14,519 nt of DNA from Prevotellaceae bacterium (lineage in GTDB: Bacteria; Bacteroidota; Bacteroidia; Bacteroidales; UBA932), in NCBI GenBank assembly GCA_031275145.1, contig JAISPE010000277.1, forward strand, positions 1 through 14,519, in the 5' to 3' direction. The notes beneath the pieces are model-generated. The model was given only the letters and a program-made list of their open reading frames with translations. It searched no databases and was not told the origin of the DNA. The translations under genes were made by a program, and so were the position numbers. The stretch's first letter is position 1. Every line of letters starts with the position of its first letter. Positions 1 through 7,680 of this stretch are shown here, one piece after another.

Positions 1-69
1 ACGAAAGTCGCCGACTTGATTATGCTCGGAGGCTCTCTCGATTATGTGATTCCATGTATTGACAGATAA
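1..69 (+). CDS. 3' end of an unidentified protein-coding gene (partial)
   Basis: Frame 1 is open from the first base to a TAA stop at 67-69. It reads as a protein-like tail of 22 residues, TKVADLIMLGGSLDYVIPC followed by IDR. The other two forward frames stop early and the reverse frame here is repeat-derived, so this is the most plausible coding frame. The tail is too short for me to assign a family, and I do not recognise it. If real, the gene is convergent with the permease gene, and the palindromic repeat at 157-242 lies between them. Confidence 0.45.
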   Translation, partial: TKVADLIMLGGSLDYVIPCIDR

Positions 70-156
70 TTTTTTTGACAGAAATAGCGGCATAATTTTT
101 TGATAGGACAGATTATACTCTTCGCTGCATCGCAGCTATACATCCAACGGTCTAAA

Positions 157-242
157 TTTGTGATATGGGATTGCGGATCAAGCCCGCAATGACGGCTGAC
201 GCCTGCTGTTTGCGGGCTTGACCCGCAATCCCATATCACAAA
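157..242. repeat. Large palindromic repeat of the GCGGGCTTGACCCGCAATC type
   Basis: Bases 157-188 and 211-242 are inverted copies, 31 of 32 bases matching, around a 22-base spacer. The arms contain the word GCGGGCTTGACCCGCAATC (one arm has a single change), which I know as a common dispersed intergenic repeat in many bacterial genomes. The flanks have no T-tract, so it is not a typical intrinsic terminator, although the hairpin could still protect or end mRNAs of the two converging genes. Confidence 0.85.
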
Positions 243-263
243 ACTACACCGCGCGAGGAATAA
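236..263 (-). repeat. 28-base dispersed repeat, copy 1
   Basis: Read on the - strand, this copy matches 12180-12207 (+ strand) at 27 of 28 bases. The core is TATTCCTCGCGCGGT followed by TAGTTTTGTGA. It overlaps the right arm of the palindrome at 157-242. The copy near 12180 is joined to a different REP-like sequence, so the 28-base unit appears to be a module of a composite repeat. Confidence 0.75.
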
Positions 264-403
264 AAGCAAGTTTCCAGTTTGTGCTTTAACTTGAGTTGAT
301 TTTTTATCGGTAGAGCCGGTATAGATCATCCTTGTATGACGCTATTCAGACATCTGTCATTTTTTTTGCACGGCATGGGAGCTTGCGGTAGATTGCGGTT
401 CCC

Positions 404-1429
404 TTACAGTCTCCGTTTCCTGTTATATCCGGCGATGACAAAGATAATTACCGGAATACCGAGCAGTGCGGTGACAGAGTTTATGGGCAGGACAGTATTT
501 TTAATAACACATTGCGAAAGGATATCGCATAAAAGCATTATACATGCGCCGGTCAGCATAGTTCCGGGCATAAGGACACGGTGGTCGGCCTGGCGGAACA
601 ACATTCTGGTTAAGTGCGGGACAGCGATTCCGATAAAGCCTATCGGGCCGCAGAAAGCCGTAGCCGTTCCCGTCAGTATGCTTGTGCCGAGAAAGATCAG
701 GTTTCGTGAGCGCCGTATATTAACGCCCATGCTTTTAGCATAGTTTTCGCCCAGCAGGAGAGCGTTCAGCGGCTTGACAGAGTATACGGATATCATGATG
801 CCGGCAAGCAAAGCGCATCCCATCAGCAGGACTTTATCGGACGATACCGAACCTAAACTGCCCATAGTCCATATAACGTATGTTTTCACCCCCGAACTGG
901 GGCTGAAGTACTGCAATATGCTTATTATTGCGGATATTCCGCTGCCGAACATCACGCCGAGTATCAGTACCGACATCACATCCTTCACCCGTACCGAGAC
1001 GAGCAGTATTAGCGTCAATACGAGAGACGATCCGCCAAGCGCGGCCGCATAAGTTCCCAGATCGCGCAGCCGTTCCATAACAGCCCATGAAGAAGCGCCC
1101 ATGATGAACAGCGCTACGCCTAAACCCGCGCCCGAACTGACTCCGAGCACATAAGGGTCGGCAAGAGGATTCCTGAAAACCGTCTGCATCTGCAATCCGG
1201 CAACAGACAGCGAGACACCTGTAAAGACTGCTACACAGGCTTTGGGAAGTCTGAACCTGTACAGGATTTTCGACGCGCCCGTCGCCTCCCCGAAAAACGA
1301 ATCACAAATATCTTTCAGCGAAACCTCAACAGAGCCGACCGTCAAGTCCGTAATAAACAGCACAGCCAGCAAACAGCCGAGCAGCGTAAAAAACAGAGAA
1401 TTGTATTTGGCAGGTCTGTTCAGTTTCAT
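404..1429 (-). CDS. FecCD/BtuC-family ABC transporter permease
   Basis: This is an inner-membrane permease of the family that imports iron-siderophores, haem or vitamin B12 (substrate not determinable here). It has 341 residues, the normal length, and is mostly hydrophobic, in keeping with the family's roughly ten membrane helices. Family motifs are clear: NPLADPYVLGVSSGAG (87-102), AKSMGVN (231-237), GPIGFIGIAVPHLTR (261-275), and the C-terminal LPINSVTALLGIP region (314-326). Its ATG overlaps the stop of the upstream tamB-like gene in an ATGA quartet, which suggests translational coupling. A working importer also needs an ATPase and a substrate-binding protein. Neither follows it in the window, so they must be encoded elsewhere. 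The family assignment is secure; the substrate is unknown. Confidence 0.95.
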   Translation of the reverse strand: MKLNRPAKYNSLFFTLLGCLLAVLFITDLTVGSVEVSLKDICDSFFGEATGASKILYRFRLPKACVAVFTGVSLSVAGLQMQTVFRNPLADPYVLGVSSGAGLGVALFIMGASSWAVMERLRDLGTYAAALGGSSLVLTLILLVSVRVKDVMSVLILGVMFGSGISAIISILQYFSPSSGVKTYVIWTMGSLGSVSSDKVLLMGCALLAGIMISVYSVKPLNALLLGENYAKSMGVNIRRSRNLIFLGTSILTGTATAFCGPIGFIGIAVPHLTRMLFRQADHRVLMPGTMLTGACIMLLCDILSQCVIKNTVLPINSVTALLGIPVIIFVIAGYNRKRRL

Positions 1430-4400
1430 CTGTCTTTCTTTTTTCTGCGACGGAAAATATCGATGAATTTGTCGAATTGCGAGCGGTAGGACAGTCCTAT
1501 TCCGTTTCTGTTGTTTTCCATATCGTCGGAAAAGTAGTCACGTGATTTTGAGAAGACTTTAAATCTGGTATTTTGACTTTTACCCAGCAGGACTTCCATT
1601 TCCACATCCCCGATAAAACTTCTGTTCGAGGTAGTTGTATTGCTTGCGCTGCCGTTGAAAATCACCCTGTCGAAAAGTTGGGCGCTTACATCGATTCCAA
1701 AACCCGCGCCCGTATTTGTGTGAGCATTGGAATTGTAATCGACATTGACGTCAAGAGGAATGGGCAGATTAAACATGGATATAAGGTTTCCTATCTGTCC
1801 CGACAGCAAATCCGAAGCGTTGTACATCAGCGTTGTCGAGCCTATGTCCTGAGTAGCGAAATTCTGTTCGGGCAGAAACATTTTAAGCACCAGCAGCGAA
1901 AGGAATTGACGGGTCATTTTCTCGTCCGTATTGACGAGGTTTGCAAACTGAGCCTTTTTTTCGGGATCGATATCGTGAATGTCAATGTTGAATTTCAGGA
2001 GAGGATTAGTCATTCTTCCCGTTATGAATATCTGACATTCTACCGGATGGTTTCTCAGACTGTCGTCCGGAAAGAGCGTCGCCAGAGATACGCGCTCCTT
2101 ATACGAAGCCGTAACGTCAAGTTCGGCATTCTCAATATCTCCGTTAAACCGTATCCGGCTGTCGCGGTTTATTGTGAATTTGCGGGACACGATACTGAAA
2201 TTCGGGAGAGTAAAATTATAGTCGCCTTCTTCGATCGAATAATCGCCTGTGATACTGAACAGTTCCAGAGCCGGATCGACATATATTTTAAGATTTCCGC
2301 TGCCTCTGGCCCTGAGTATGTCGCCTACTTTGGGGTCGATAAGTATCTGTATTTCGGATTTCGGATTCACTGCCAGATCAAAACTCAGTTTCATATTCGA
2401 CTTTGTATCCGGAACTGTTTCGGCCGTTTCTTTCTGTTCGATACCGGTCGAATCAGCTTTGTTTCCGGTGAAAATAAGAAAATCGGACTCCTTAACCTGA
2501 GAAGTTGATGATAAAGGTATGTACAGAATTGAATTTGCGCTCGTTTCGGCTGTTATCGCAAAATTGACCAGACCGGGATTTCCCGACAGATTGACCACTC
2601 CCGAAGTGTATGCGCTGCCGTAAAACAGGGGATTATCTTTGCTTTTCGTATTCAGGCTCAAAAAGTTTTTGACATTGGCGCTCGCGTCGAACTCGATATT
2701 TTTGAAATAATTATGCGTAAGATTCATGTTCAGCGTTCCGGTATTTCCCTCCATGTCTTTTATATGTCCGTCTTTTATACTGATTTTCGAGCCGGTGATT
2801 TCAATATCGGAGTTTACAGTATAGTGAGTTTGAAGATAATCTATGGTCAGCCCGACACCGTTCAGACTCAGATTGCCCGATATTTCGGGGCTTTTAAAAG
2901 TTCCGGCGATTTTCACCTTCCCGTTCAGCATTCCGCTTATGTCGGACATGATTTCGTTTACAAGCGGCTCGATGGTTTTCATTTTAAAACTTTTAACGGT
3001 GACGTCAGCGCTGATTTCCCCGGAACTGGGGAACACGTATCCGTATATCGACGAATACAGTTCATTATTAAATGAAATCCGGCTTGTAATGTCGATACAC
3101 TGCTTGTTGTTGTTCCACATGCTGCCCAGCGTTACGTTACCTACCGTATCGTTATTAACAACCAGCGTGTCAAGATATATGCTTGATATGATGTGAGGCG
3201 CTTCATACAGTGAGCACAGGTCGATTTCGCCGGAAATTTTTCCGCCGACCTGATATCCGAACGGAGAAATGTAACGGTTGATCCCGCCAAGCCGGTAGTT
3301 TGTTAACAATATCTTCACCGAATCGTTCGGGCTTTGCGAAACGGTTCCCGAAATTCCGATTTTCTGTCCCGTATTGTTTATACTAAATCCAGTTACACTG
3401 AATTTGTCGTGTTCTATTTTCAGTGATGTCCGTGCCAGATTCCATGCCTGCTCGAATAATGTCAGGCGCGACGGATCGATGTCTATATTGACAAGCAGTT
3501 TGCCGGGCGCGTCGGGATTCTGCGAAAACTGCGTTGCAAAGGAAATATCTGCATTCGACCGGTTTACCGAATCGGCAAACAGAAAATGCGTCTGCATTCT
3601 GTCGTGAAACACGGTATTGTTGAGATAAAAATTGTTAATCGATGCCCACGGAGTTACGAAATTTCCCGACAGGTTTACAATCAGTGAATCAAAATTATTG
3701 TTACACATAAGATTCAGGTCCGAAATCTGATTGTTTTTGTAGGATATTTTACCGGCAACCATTCTGATATTGAGCGCGGAATTTACATCAATCATAGCGT
3801 TCACTTCCGTACCGTTTTCGATGTACAGACCCGGAACAAAGATTCGCACGGCATCTTTTGCATCTTTAAAGTACGCTCTGAAATCACATTCCGATTTCAG
3901 TGCGACGGGATTCGGCTTTGTCCTGCCCGCGAACAGGTTCGGGACATGCGACTGAATGATGTACTGCAACTGATCGACAAAGCTTCCCAGATTGTTATAT
4001 CCGAAATATTTGGCGTCCATAAAACCGGATGTCAGATTGAAATACGTTCCGTTTTCGCCGGTATATGACACAAGGTCGATCTTTTCATCAAAATCAATAC
4101 TGCCCTGACTGTCCGAGTATAGCAGGCTGTCGACGCTGAGTTCGCCGATATAGTCAAAAATGCTCGACGCTCTGAAATTTGCCCTGATATATGCATCAAC
4201 AACGGAAACGCTGTCCCGCCTGTTGAAATTCAGTTTTGCCAGATCGACATGTTTCAGTCTGGCTTTGAAATCGAAAACGGGAATGCCGTCTTCCCCTGCC
4301 AGATCAATATTCCCGTCAAAATCGAGATCAAGATTCGGCTCGGAAATTTTCACTTTGCCGGCGAACGACTGGTTTACAAGACGTCCCGTAAGCTCGACAT

Positions 4401-5922
4401 CATGATACTTATAGCTGTTAAATTCCAGCAAAGAGATGTTTCCTTCGCCGAAAATATTGCTTTTGCCGCCCAGAACCGTTCCGTTCACTTTCATGCTGAA
4501 CCCGGCCTGACCGACTGTCGGCGAATGAATCAGTTTCCCGACACTGAAATCTCTTGCCGCAAGTTCGCCGCTGAATCTGATGGAGTTCTTCTGGCTGTTA
4601 AACAGGATATCCATTTCCAGAACGCCCAGCTCGCTTTTCAGATACCCGTATGAAACGAAATCGCTGACAAGTCCCGTATAAGTTCCGTTAAAATGCATGT
4701 TTCCAAACCTGAGCAGGGTTTCCCTTTCTTCGAAACGTTTGCCGGTGACGCCTTCTATAACCGCCGTAACATCTTCCGGGTTCGTATCCAGATGTTTCAA
4801 ATCGAGGTAGATAACCGTATTTTCGATATCCGGCAGACCGAATATGCTGAAACGTCCGTCGATATTTGTTCCGGTAAGGGTTTCAAGTTTGAAATTGTCG
4901 CTTCGCAGGTCGGCGACATGTCCCGTAATCTGCCCGTTAAAATTCGCTGCCACAGGTATTTTGTTAAGCACGGGAGCAAAATATCCAAGAGTAGTAAAAT
5001 CTATGTCCGAGTCGTAGATATCGACGTCGAAATTAACTTTATTGACAAAATCGCCAAAATCCTTGCCTCCGCCGTACAGCAGACTCAGGTTTCGCATTTT
5101 GACGTCCGAAAAGTCGTCGATAACTCTAAATTCCCTTAGCGTCACTTCTTTTCCGAAACGTATAATGCCCGTATCCGCCGCAAGCCGGTGTATGTTCAGT
5201 CCCGACCGTTCGCGGAACGAAAATTCATTAACCCTGAAAGTCAGGGTATCGCTTTTGATGGATATCCTGTCGGCGTCAAGATTGATGTCCGAAACCGACA
5301 TGTTTTTATAGATAATCCCCTCCGGCTGTTCTTCCGTCGTCGGAGCTTCATTCAGACGCATGACGTACTTGAAATTTCTTAATTCAAGCGACTTGGTCCT
5401 GATCCGGAGCGTGTTTTCTATTATATCTTCGATACTTTCGTTTTCTTCTTTCTCCTCCGCATCTGTTTTTTCTTTTTGATTTTTCAGTTTATTAACGAGT
5501 TTTGCGATATTTGTGCCGGTGGAATCACTTTTCAGACAGAATATTCCGTCGGTCAGTCTGAGCCTGTTCAGGGTAAATGGACGTCCGTTCAGCGGCAGAT
5601 TTCCAATGGCGGCGTCCAGACGGGAAATATACAGTAAAGTGTCGTTATCAGTATCTTCGACGTATATTCCATTTATACGTACGCGGTTGAAAAACGAAAT
5701 ATTGACGGATCTGACGCTTACATGCGTCTGTAACTGTTCCGACAGTCTGTCGGATATCTTCCCGACGATGAAAGTCTGAACAAAGGGAATGCTGAAAATA
5801 ATCGGCAGTAAAATTAATAAAATCAACAATGTTACAAGAGTGCGGAAAACGATGCGTTTCCATTTTTTCTCTTTGGGTTTAACCCGTTGCTCTCCTGTAT
5901 GTTTTATCCCGTTTCCCTGCAT
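1426..5922 (-). CDS. tamB: TamB-like translocation and assembly module protein (DUF490)
   Basis: This is a 1498-residue protein of the TamB/AsmA-like bridge family. It is anchored in the inner membrane and spans the periplasm as a long beta-rich groove. The family is implicated in outer-membrane protein assembly and lipid transfer between membranes. A basic N-terminus is followed by one membrane helix (about residues 24-46). A very long beta-strand-rich stretch with many N-D-N-type repeats comes next, and then a C-terminal TamB/DUF490 domain containing FITGRMTNPLLKFNIDI and ending in a lysine/arginine-rich tail after GIGLSYRSQFDKF. The size fits the Bacteroidota versions, which are longer than E. 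coli TamB. No TamA-like barrel gene is adjacent. The ATG at 5922 directly precedes the membrane anchor, and a TAnnTTTG match lies 23-30 bases upstream. The stop overlaps the permease start. Long + strand frames inside it are shadows. Confidence 0.93.
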   Translation of the reverse strand: MQGNGIKHTGEQRVKPKEKKWKRIVFRTLVTLLILLILLPIIFSIPFVQTFIVGKISDRLSEQLQTHVSVRSVNISFFNRVRINGIYVEDTDNDTLLYISRLDAAIGNLPLNGRPFTLNRLRLTDGIFCLKSDSTGTNIAKLVNKLKNQKEKTDAEEKEENESIEDIIENTLRIRTKSLELRNFKYVMRLNEAPTTEEQPEGIIYKNMSVSDINLDADRISIKSDTLTFRVNEFSFRERSGLNIHRLAADTGIIRFGKEVTLREFRVIDDFSDVKMRNLSLLYGGGKDFGDFVNKVNFDVDIYDSDIDFTTLGYFAPVLNKIPVAANFNGQITGHVADLRSDNFKLETLTGTNIDGRFSIFGLPDIENTVIYLDLKHLDTNPEDVTAVIEGVTGKRFEERETLLRFGNMHFNGTYTGLVSDFVSYGYLKSELGVLEMDILFNSQKNSIRFSGELAARDFSVGKLIHSPTVGQAGFSMKVNGTVLGGKSNIFGEGNISLLEFNSYKYHDVELTGRLVNQSFAGKVKISEPNLDLDFDGNIDLAGEDGIPVFDFKARLKHVDLAKLNFNRRDSVSVVDAYIRANFRASSIFDYIGELSVDSLLYSDSQGSIDFDEKIDLVSYTGENGTYFNLTSGFMDAKYFGYNNLGSFVDQLQYIIQSHVPNLFAGRTKPNPVALKSECDFRAYFKDAKDAVRIFVPGLYIENGTEVNAMIDVNSALNIRMVAGKISYKNNQISDLNLMCNNNFDSLIVNLSGNFVTPWASINNFYLNNTVFHDRMQTHFLFADSVNRSNADISFATQFSQNPDAPGKLLVNIDIDPSRLTLFEQAWNLARTSLKIEHDKFSVTGFSINNTGQKIGISGTVSQSPNDSVKILLTNYRLGGINRYISPFGYQVGGKISGEIDLCSLYEAPHIISSIYLDTLVVNNDTVGNVTLGSMWNNNKQCIDITSRISFNNELYSSIYGYVFPSSGEISADVTVKSFKMKTIEPLVNEIMSDISGMLNGKVKIAGTFKSPEISGNLSLNGVGLTIDYLQTHYTVNSDIEITGSKISIKDGHIKDMEGNTGTLNMNLTHNYFKNIEFDASANVKNFLSLNTKSKDNPLFYGSAYTSGVVNLSGNPGLVNFAITAETSANSILYIPLSSTSQVKESDFLIFTGNKADSTGIEQKETAETVPDTKSNMKLSFDLAVNPKSEIQILIDPKVGDILRARGSGNLKIYVDPALELFSITGDYSIEEGDYNFTLPNFSIVSRKFTINRDSRIRFNGDIENAELDVTASYKERVSLATLFPDDSLRNHPVECQIFITGRMTNPLLKFNIDIHDIDPEKKAQFANLVNTDEKMTRQFLSLLVLKMFLPEQNFATQDIGSTTLMYNASDLLSGQIGNLISMFNLPIPLDVNVDYNSNAHTNTGAGFGIDVSAQLFDRVIFNGSASNTTTSNRSFIGDVEMEVLLGKSQNTRFKVFSKSRDYFSDDMENNRNGIGLSYRSQFDKFIDIFRRRKKKDR

Positions 5923-5944
5923 TTTTATTTAAAAAAATCTGTCT

Positions 5945-5952
5945 CAAAAGTA
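5945..5952 (-). promoter_or_regulatory. Putative -7 promoter element for the tamB-permease operon
   Basis: On the - strand the sequence reads TACTTTTG, an exact fit to the Bacteroidota -7 consensus TAnnTTTG. It lies 23 bases upstream of the ATG at 5922. No convincing -33 TTG at the usual 19-21 base spacing was found, so the call rests on the -7 match and its position. Confidence 0.5.
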
Positions 5953-6012
5953 CAACATTTTATTCAATTAAAAATTATGAAAACCTGGCAGGCAAATGAC
6001 ACAGATTATACA

Positions 6013-6280
6013 GTTTCGTACCGCAACTAAAAAGGTTTGATGACGCTTTCCCGACTCATCGTCATTGCGAATAACCGTTTCGTGCCTAAACTGAAAGCGT
6101 AATGACGCCTGTCGAAGAATTAGCGATGAAGCAGCGATGAAGCAATCCACGACCTGTCGTCATTGCGAATAACCGTTTCGTACCGCAACTGAAAGCGTAA
6201 TGACGCTTGTCGAAGAATCAGCGATGAAACAATCCACGATGGGTCGTCATTGCGAGGAGCGTAGCGACGAAGCAATCCAG
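6013..6280. repeat. Cluster of dispersed REP-like repeats
   Basis: Two 48-base near-identical copies lie at 6061-6108 and 6159-6206. Each begins GTCATTGCGAATAACCGTTT and ends GAAAGCGTAATGACGC. A degenerate partial copy is at 6013-6046. A third relative at 6246-6280 has the form GTCATTGCGAGGAGC followed by GTAGCGACGAAGCAATCCAG, a common dispersed intergenic repeat. The ends GTCATTGCG and AATGACGC are partly complementary. Between the first two copies lies an 11-base tandem duplication (AGCGATGAAGC, 6122-6143). Related copies occur at 12242-12270 and, inverted, at 12453-12496. The cluster lies in the spacer between the divergent tamB-like and isochorismatase-like genes. Confidence 0.88.
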
Positions 6281-6577
6281 AAATTCACGAGTTTTTTACC
6301 ACAAAGGTTTTACAAAGAACTGTCGTATATCAGCCGTTCATCGTTCATTTGTATCCTCTGTGTTTGTTGTAAATCGAGAAATCCCGAAAGGTTAAGCAAC
6401 CTTCCGGGATTTTCTAAAATATAATATGAATTAAAAATTACGATTTACATATTACATAATGTTAAGTATTAGAAAAACTGTTTACCTAATTCCTGTTTAC
6501 CGTCGCTTTAAAAACAATCCGCAAATAATTATGTTGAGTTAATACGGTGTTTTAAGGAATTATAAAAAAATTATTAC
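6281..6577. other. Gene-free spacer upstream of the isochorismatase-like gene
   Basis: I see no protein-coding gene. A + strand frame (6200-6424) crosses the spacer but begins in the repeat (HCEERSDEAIQ) and looks spurious. The stretch contains a strong hairpin at 6379-6412. From 6413 to 6577 it is A+T-rich sequence leading to the promoter of the next gene. Confidence 0.6.
6379..6412. terminator. Terminator-like hairpin without an obvious upstream gene
   Basis: The arms at 6379-6393 and 6398-6412 pair at 14 of 15 positions (AAATCCCGAAAGGTT against AACCTTCCGGGATTT) around the loop AAGC. On the + strand the stem ends in a short T run (GGGATTTTCT), typical of an intrinsic terminator. The nearest genes on both sides point away from it, so it has no clear client. 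It could end an unannotated short transcript or be relict. Confidence 0.55.
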
Positions 6578-6585
6578 TAATTTTG
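6578..6585 (+). promoter_or_regulatory. Putative -7 promoter element for the isochorismatase-like gene
   Basis: TAATTTTG fits the Bacteroidota -7 consensus TAnnTTTG. It lies 65 bases upstream of the ATG at 6651, which would give a leader of about 55-60 bases. No clear -33 TTG was seen at the expected distance, so this is a motif-only call. Confidence 0.4.
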
Positions 6586-6650
6586 TCGGATAAAATGCAA
6601 AAAGGGTGTACGGCAAAATTCCTTTTTGACAGAGACTTTAGATAATAAAA

Positions 6651-7577
6651 ATGACAGTGAGAAAGATTTTAGTTTCAGTTTTCTTATTCGGAATAGCGAC
6701 AGCAATTGCAGCACAAACCCAGCCGTCTGCCGATAAAATACGGCAAGACAAAATTCTCGACATTGTCCGTCCCGGCCAAAAGACTGTTGTCGGTTATATG
6801 GATACGGATTTGCGCATTTCCATGCAGGAACGTGTCCCCCCAGGTCAGGGAAGCGATTCAGATGCATGTATGGTCATCAACAGGATAGAAACGTGGAAGC
6901 CTTCCGAAACGGCCCTTATCATCTGTGATATGAGGGATAAACACTGTTGCGATTCGAGCAATGCCCGTTTCGGGAAATTAGCCGTTGCTTTGAACAGAGT
7001 GGTGGAAGAGGCTCGACGCAAAGGCGTAAAAATTGTACATGCTCCAAGCGGTTGCATGGATTATTACAAAAACTGTCCACAGCGCAGGAAAGCGAAGAAA
7101 TACAGGAATGTGAAGCTGTCTGCCTTAGCTAACGGCGACAGACTGCCTTCGGAAGAAAACGCCGTATGTCCCGTTGCCCAACCGGACAAAGGATGCGAAA
7201 GCAAAGAATGTAAACTCCACAAAACATGGACAAAACAGACTGAGGCGCTATCCATCGAAAAAGATGACCTTATCAGCGATTCGGGTGCGGAACTTGGCGC
7301 ATATTTCAAAAAGAAAGGAATCAAAAATGTAATCCTGACAGGCGTCGATACAGACATGAGTATAATGACGCATTCTTTCGGATTGCGCGCCATGAAACGT
7401 ATGGGTATGAATGTTGTCCTGATGCGGGACATGACCGGCATGATGCATAATCCCGAAAAAGCGCATTCCGTCGACCACTGTTCCGGTTCCGGCCCGATGC
7501 TGGAGTATATTGAGACGTATGTTTGTCCGTCGATTGTTTCCGCCGATTTTACCGGAGCAAAATCAATTAACAATTAA
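6651..7577 (+). CDS. Exported isochorismatase-fold (cysteine hydrolase family) protein with Ser at the nucleophile position
   Basis: The protein has 308 residues with a signal peptide (about 1-21, AIAAQ at the end), so it should act in the periplasm or outside. The isochorismatase/nicotinamidase fold is marked by the strand ALIICDMRDKHCC (88-100, with the usual catalytic Asp as D93) and KGVKIVHAPSGCMDYYK (124-140). Further marks are DLISDSGAEL (206-215), the loop GVDTDMSIMTH (231-241), and VVLMRDMTGMMHNPEKA (255-271). This resembles a secreted subgroup known from planctomycetes and Bacteroidota, in which the loop reads GVxTNMCV. Here the position of the nucleophilic Cys is S237 (codon AGT). 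K191 or K195 may be the triad Lys. The protein is rich in Cys (eleven). It may be a non-canonical hydrolase or a non-catalytic binding protein. The substrate is unknown, and nothing links it to siderophore synthesis. Confidence 0.85.
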   Translation: MTVRKILVSVFLFGIATAIAAQTQPSADKIRQDKILDIVRPGQKTVVGYMDTDLRISMQERVPPGQGSDSDACMVINRIETWKPSETALIICDMRDKHCCDSSNARFGKLAVALNRVVEEARRKGVKIVHAPSGCMDYYKNCPQRRKAKKYRNVKLSALANGDRLPSEENAVCPVAQPDKGCESKECKLHKTWTKQTEALSIEKDDLISDSGAELGAYFKKKGIKNVILTGVDTDMSIMTHSFGLRAMKRMGMNVVLMRDMTGMMHNPEKAHSVDHCSGSGPMLEYIETYVCPSIVSADFTGAKSINN

Positions 7578-7581
7578 AAAA

Positions 7582-7612
7582 TTGCAGGTTTAAAAAATTT
7601 CATCTTACTTTG
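7582..7612 (+). promoter_or_regulatory. Putative promoter for the DUF1080-SLBB-Wzz transcript
   Basis: A TTG at 7582-7584 is followed by exactly 20 bases and then TTACTTTG at 7605-7612, one mismatch from TAnnTTTG. The 20-base spacing falls within the Bacteroidota 19-21 base rule for -33/-7 elements. The leader to the ATG at 7681 would be about 60 bases. No similar motif was seen in the short gaps before the SLBB and Wzz genes. Confidence 0.5.
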
Positions 7613-7680
7613 CACAGACAAGTATGTTCGTTTTTTTGTAAAATTGATTGATTATCAAGGTTTGATTAAAATTTATAGTT

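Larger units (their letters stand above)
70..403. other. Intergenic spacer between convergent genes
   Basis: No credible gene is seen. The spacer holds the large inverted repeat at 157-242 and, overlapping its right end, a 28-base dispersed repeat at 236-263. A - strand frame (42-329) is open across it, but that frame reads the repeat and contains the phrase RHCGLDPQS, which is typical of spurious frames over this repeat type. No T-rich hairpin typical of an intrinsic terminator was found. Confidence 0.6.

Noticed and set aside
42..329. Open - strand frame of 95 codons in the left spacer
   Set aside because: It reads through the large palindrome and contains RHCGLDPQS, a phrase typical of spurious frames over this repeat. 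It has no family-like content.
1573..2508. Open + strand frame of 311 codons
   Set aside because: It lies entirely opposite the well-supported tamB-like gene, and its residue content shows no recognisable domain. It is a shadow frame.
6013..6280. CRISPR array
   Set aside because: Only two good copies with a third divergent one, unequal spacing and related spacer content. The pattern is of dispersed REP-like repeats, and no cas gene is present.
6200..6424. Open + strand frame of 74 codons
   Set aside because: It begins in the REP-like unit and contains HCEERSDEAIQ, another common spurious phrase. It ends in a hairpin.
6651..7577. Isochorismatase acting in siderophore or menaquinone synthesis together with mqnE
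   Set aside because: The protein is exported, lacks the catalytic Cys and belongs to a secreted subgroup. The futalosine route does not use isochorismatase.
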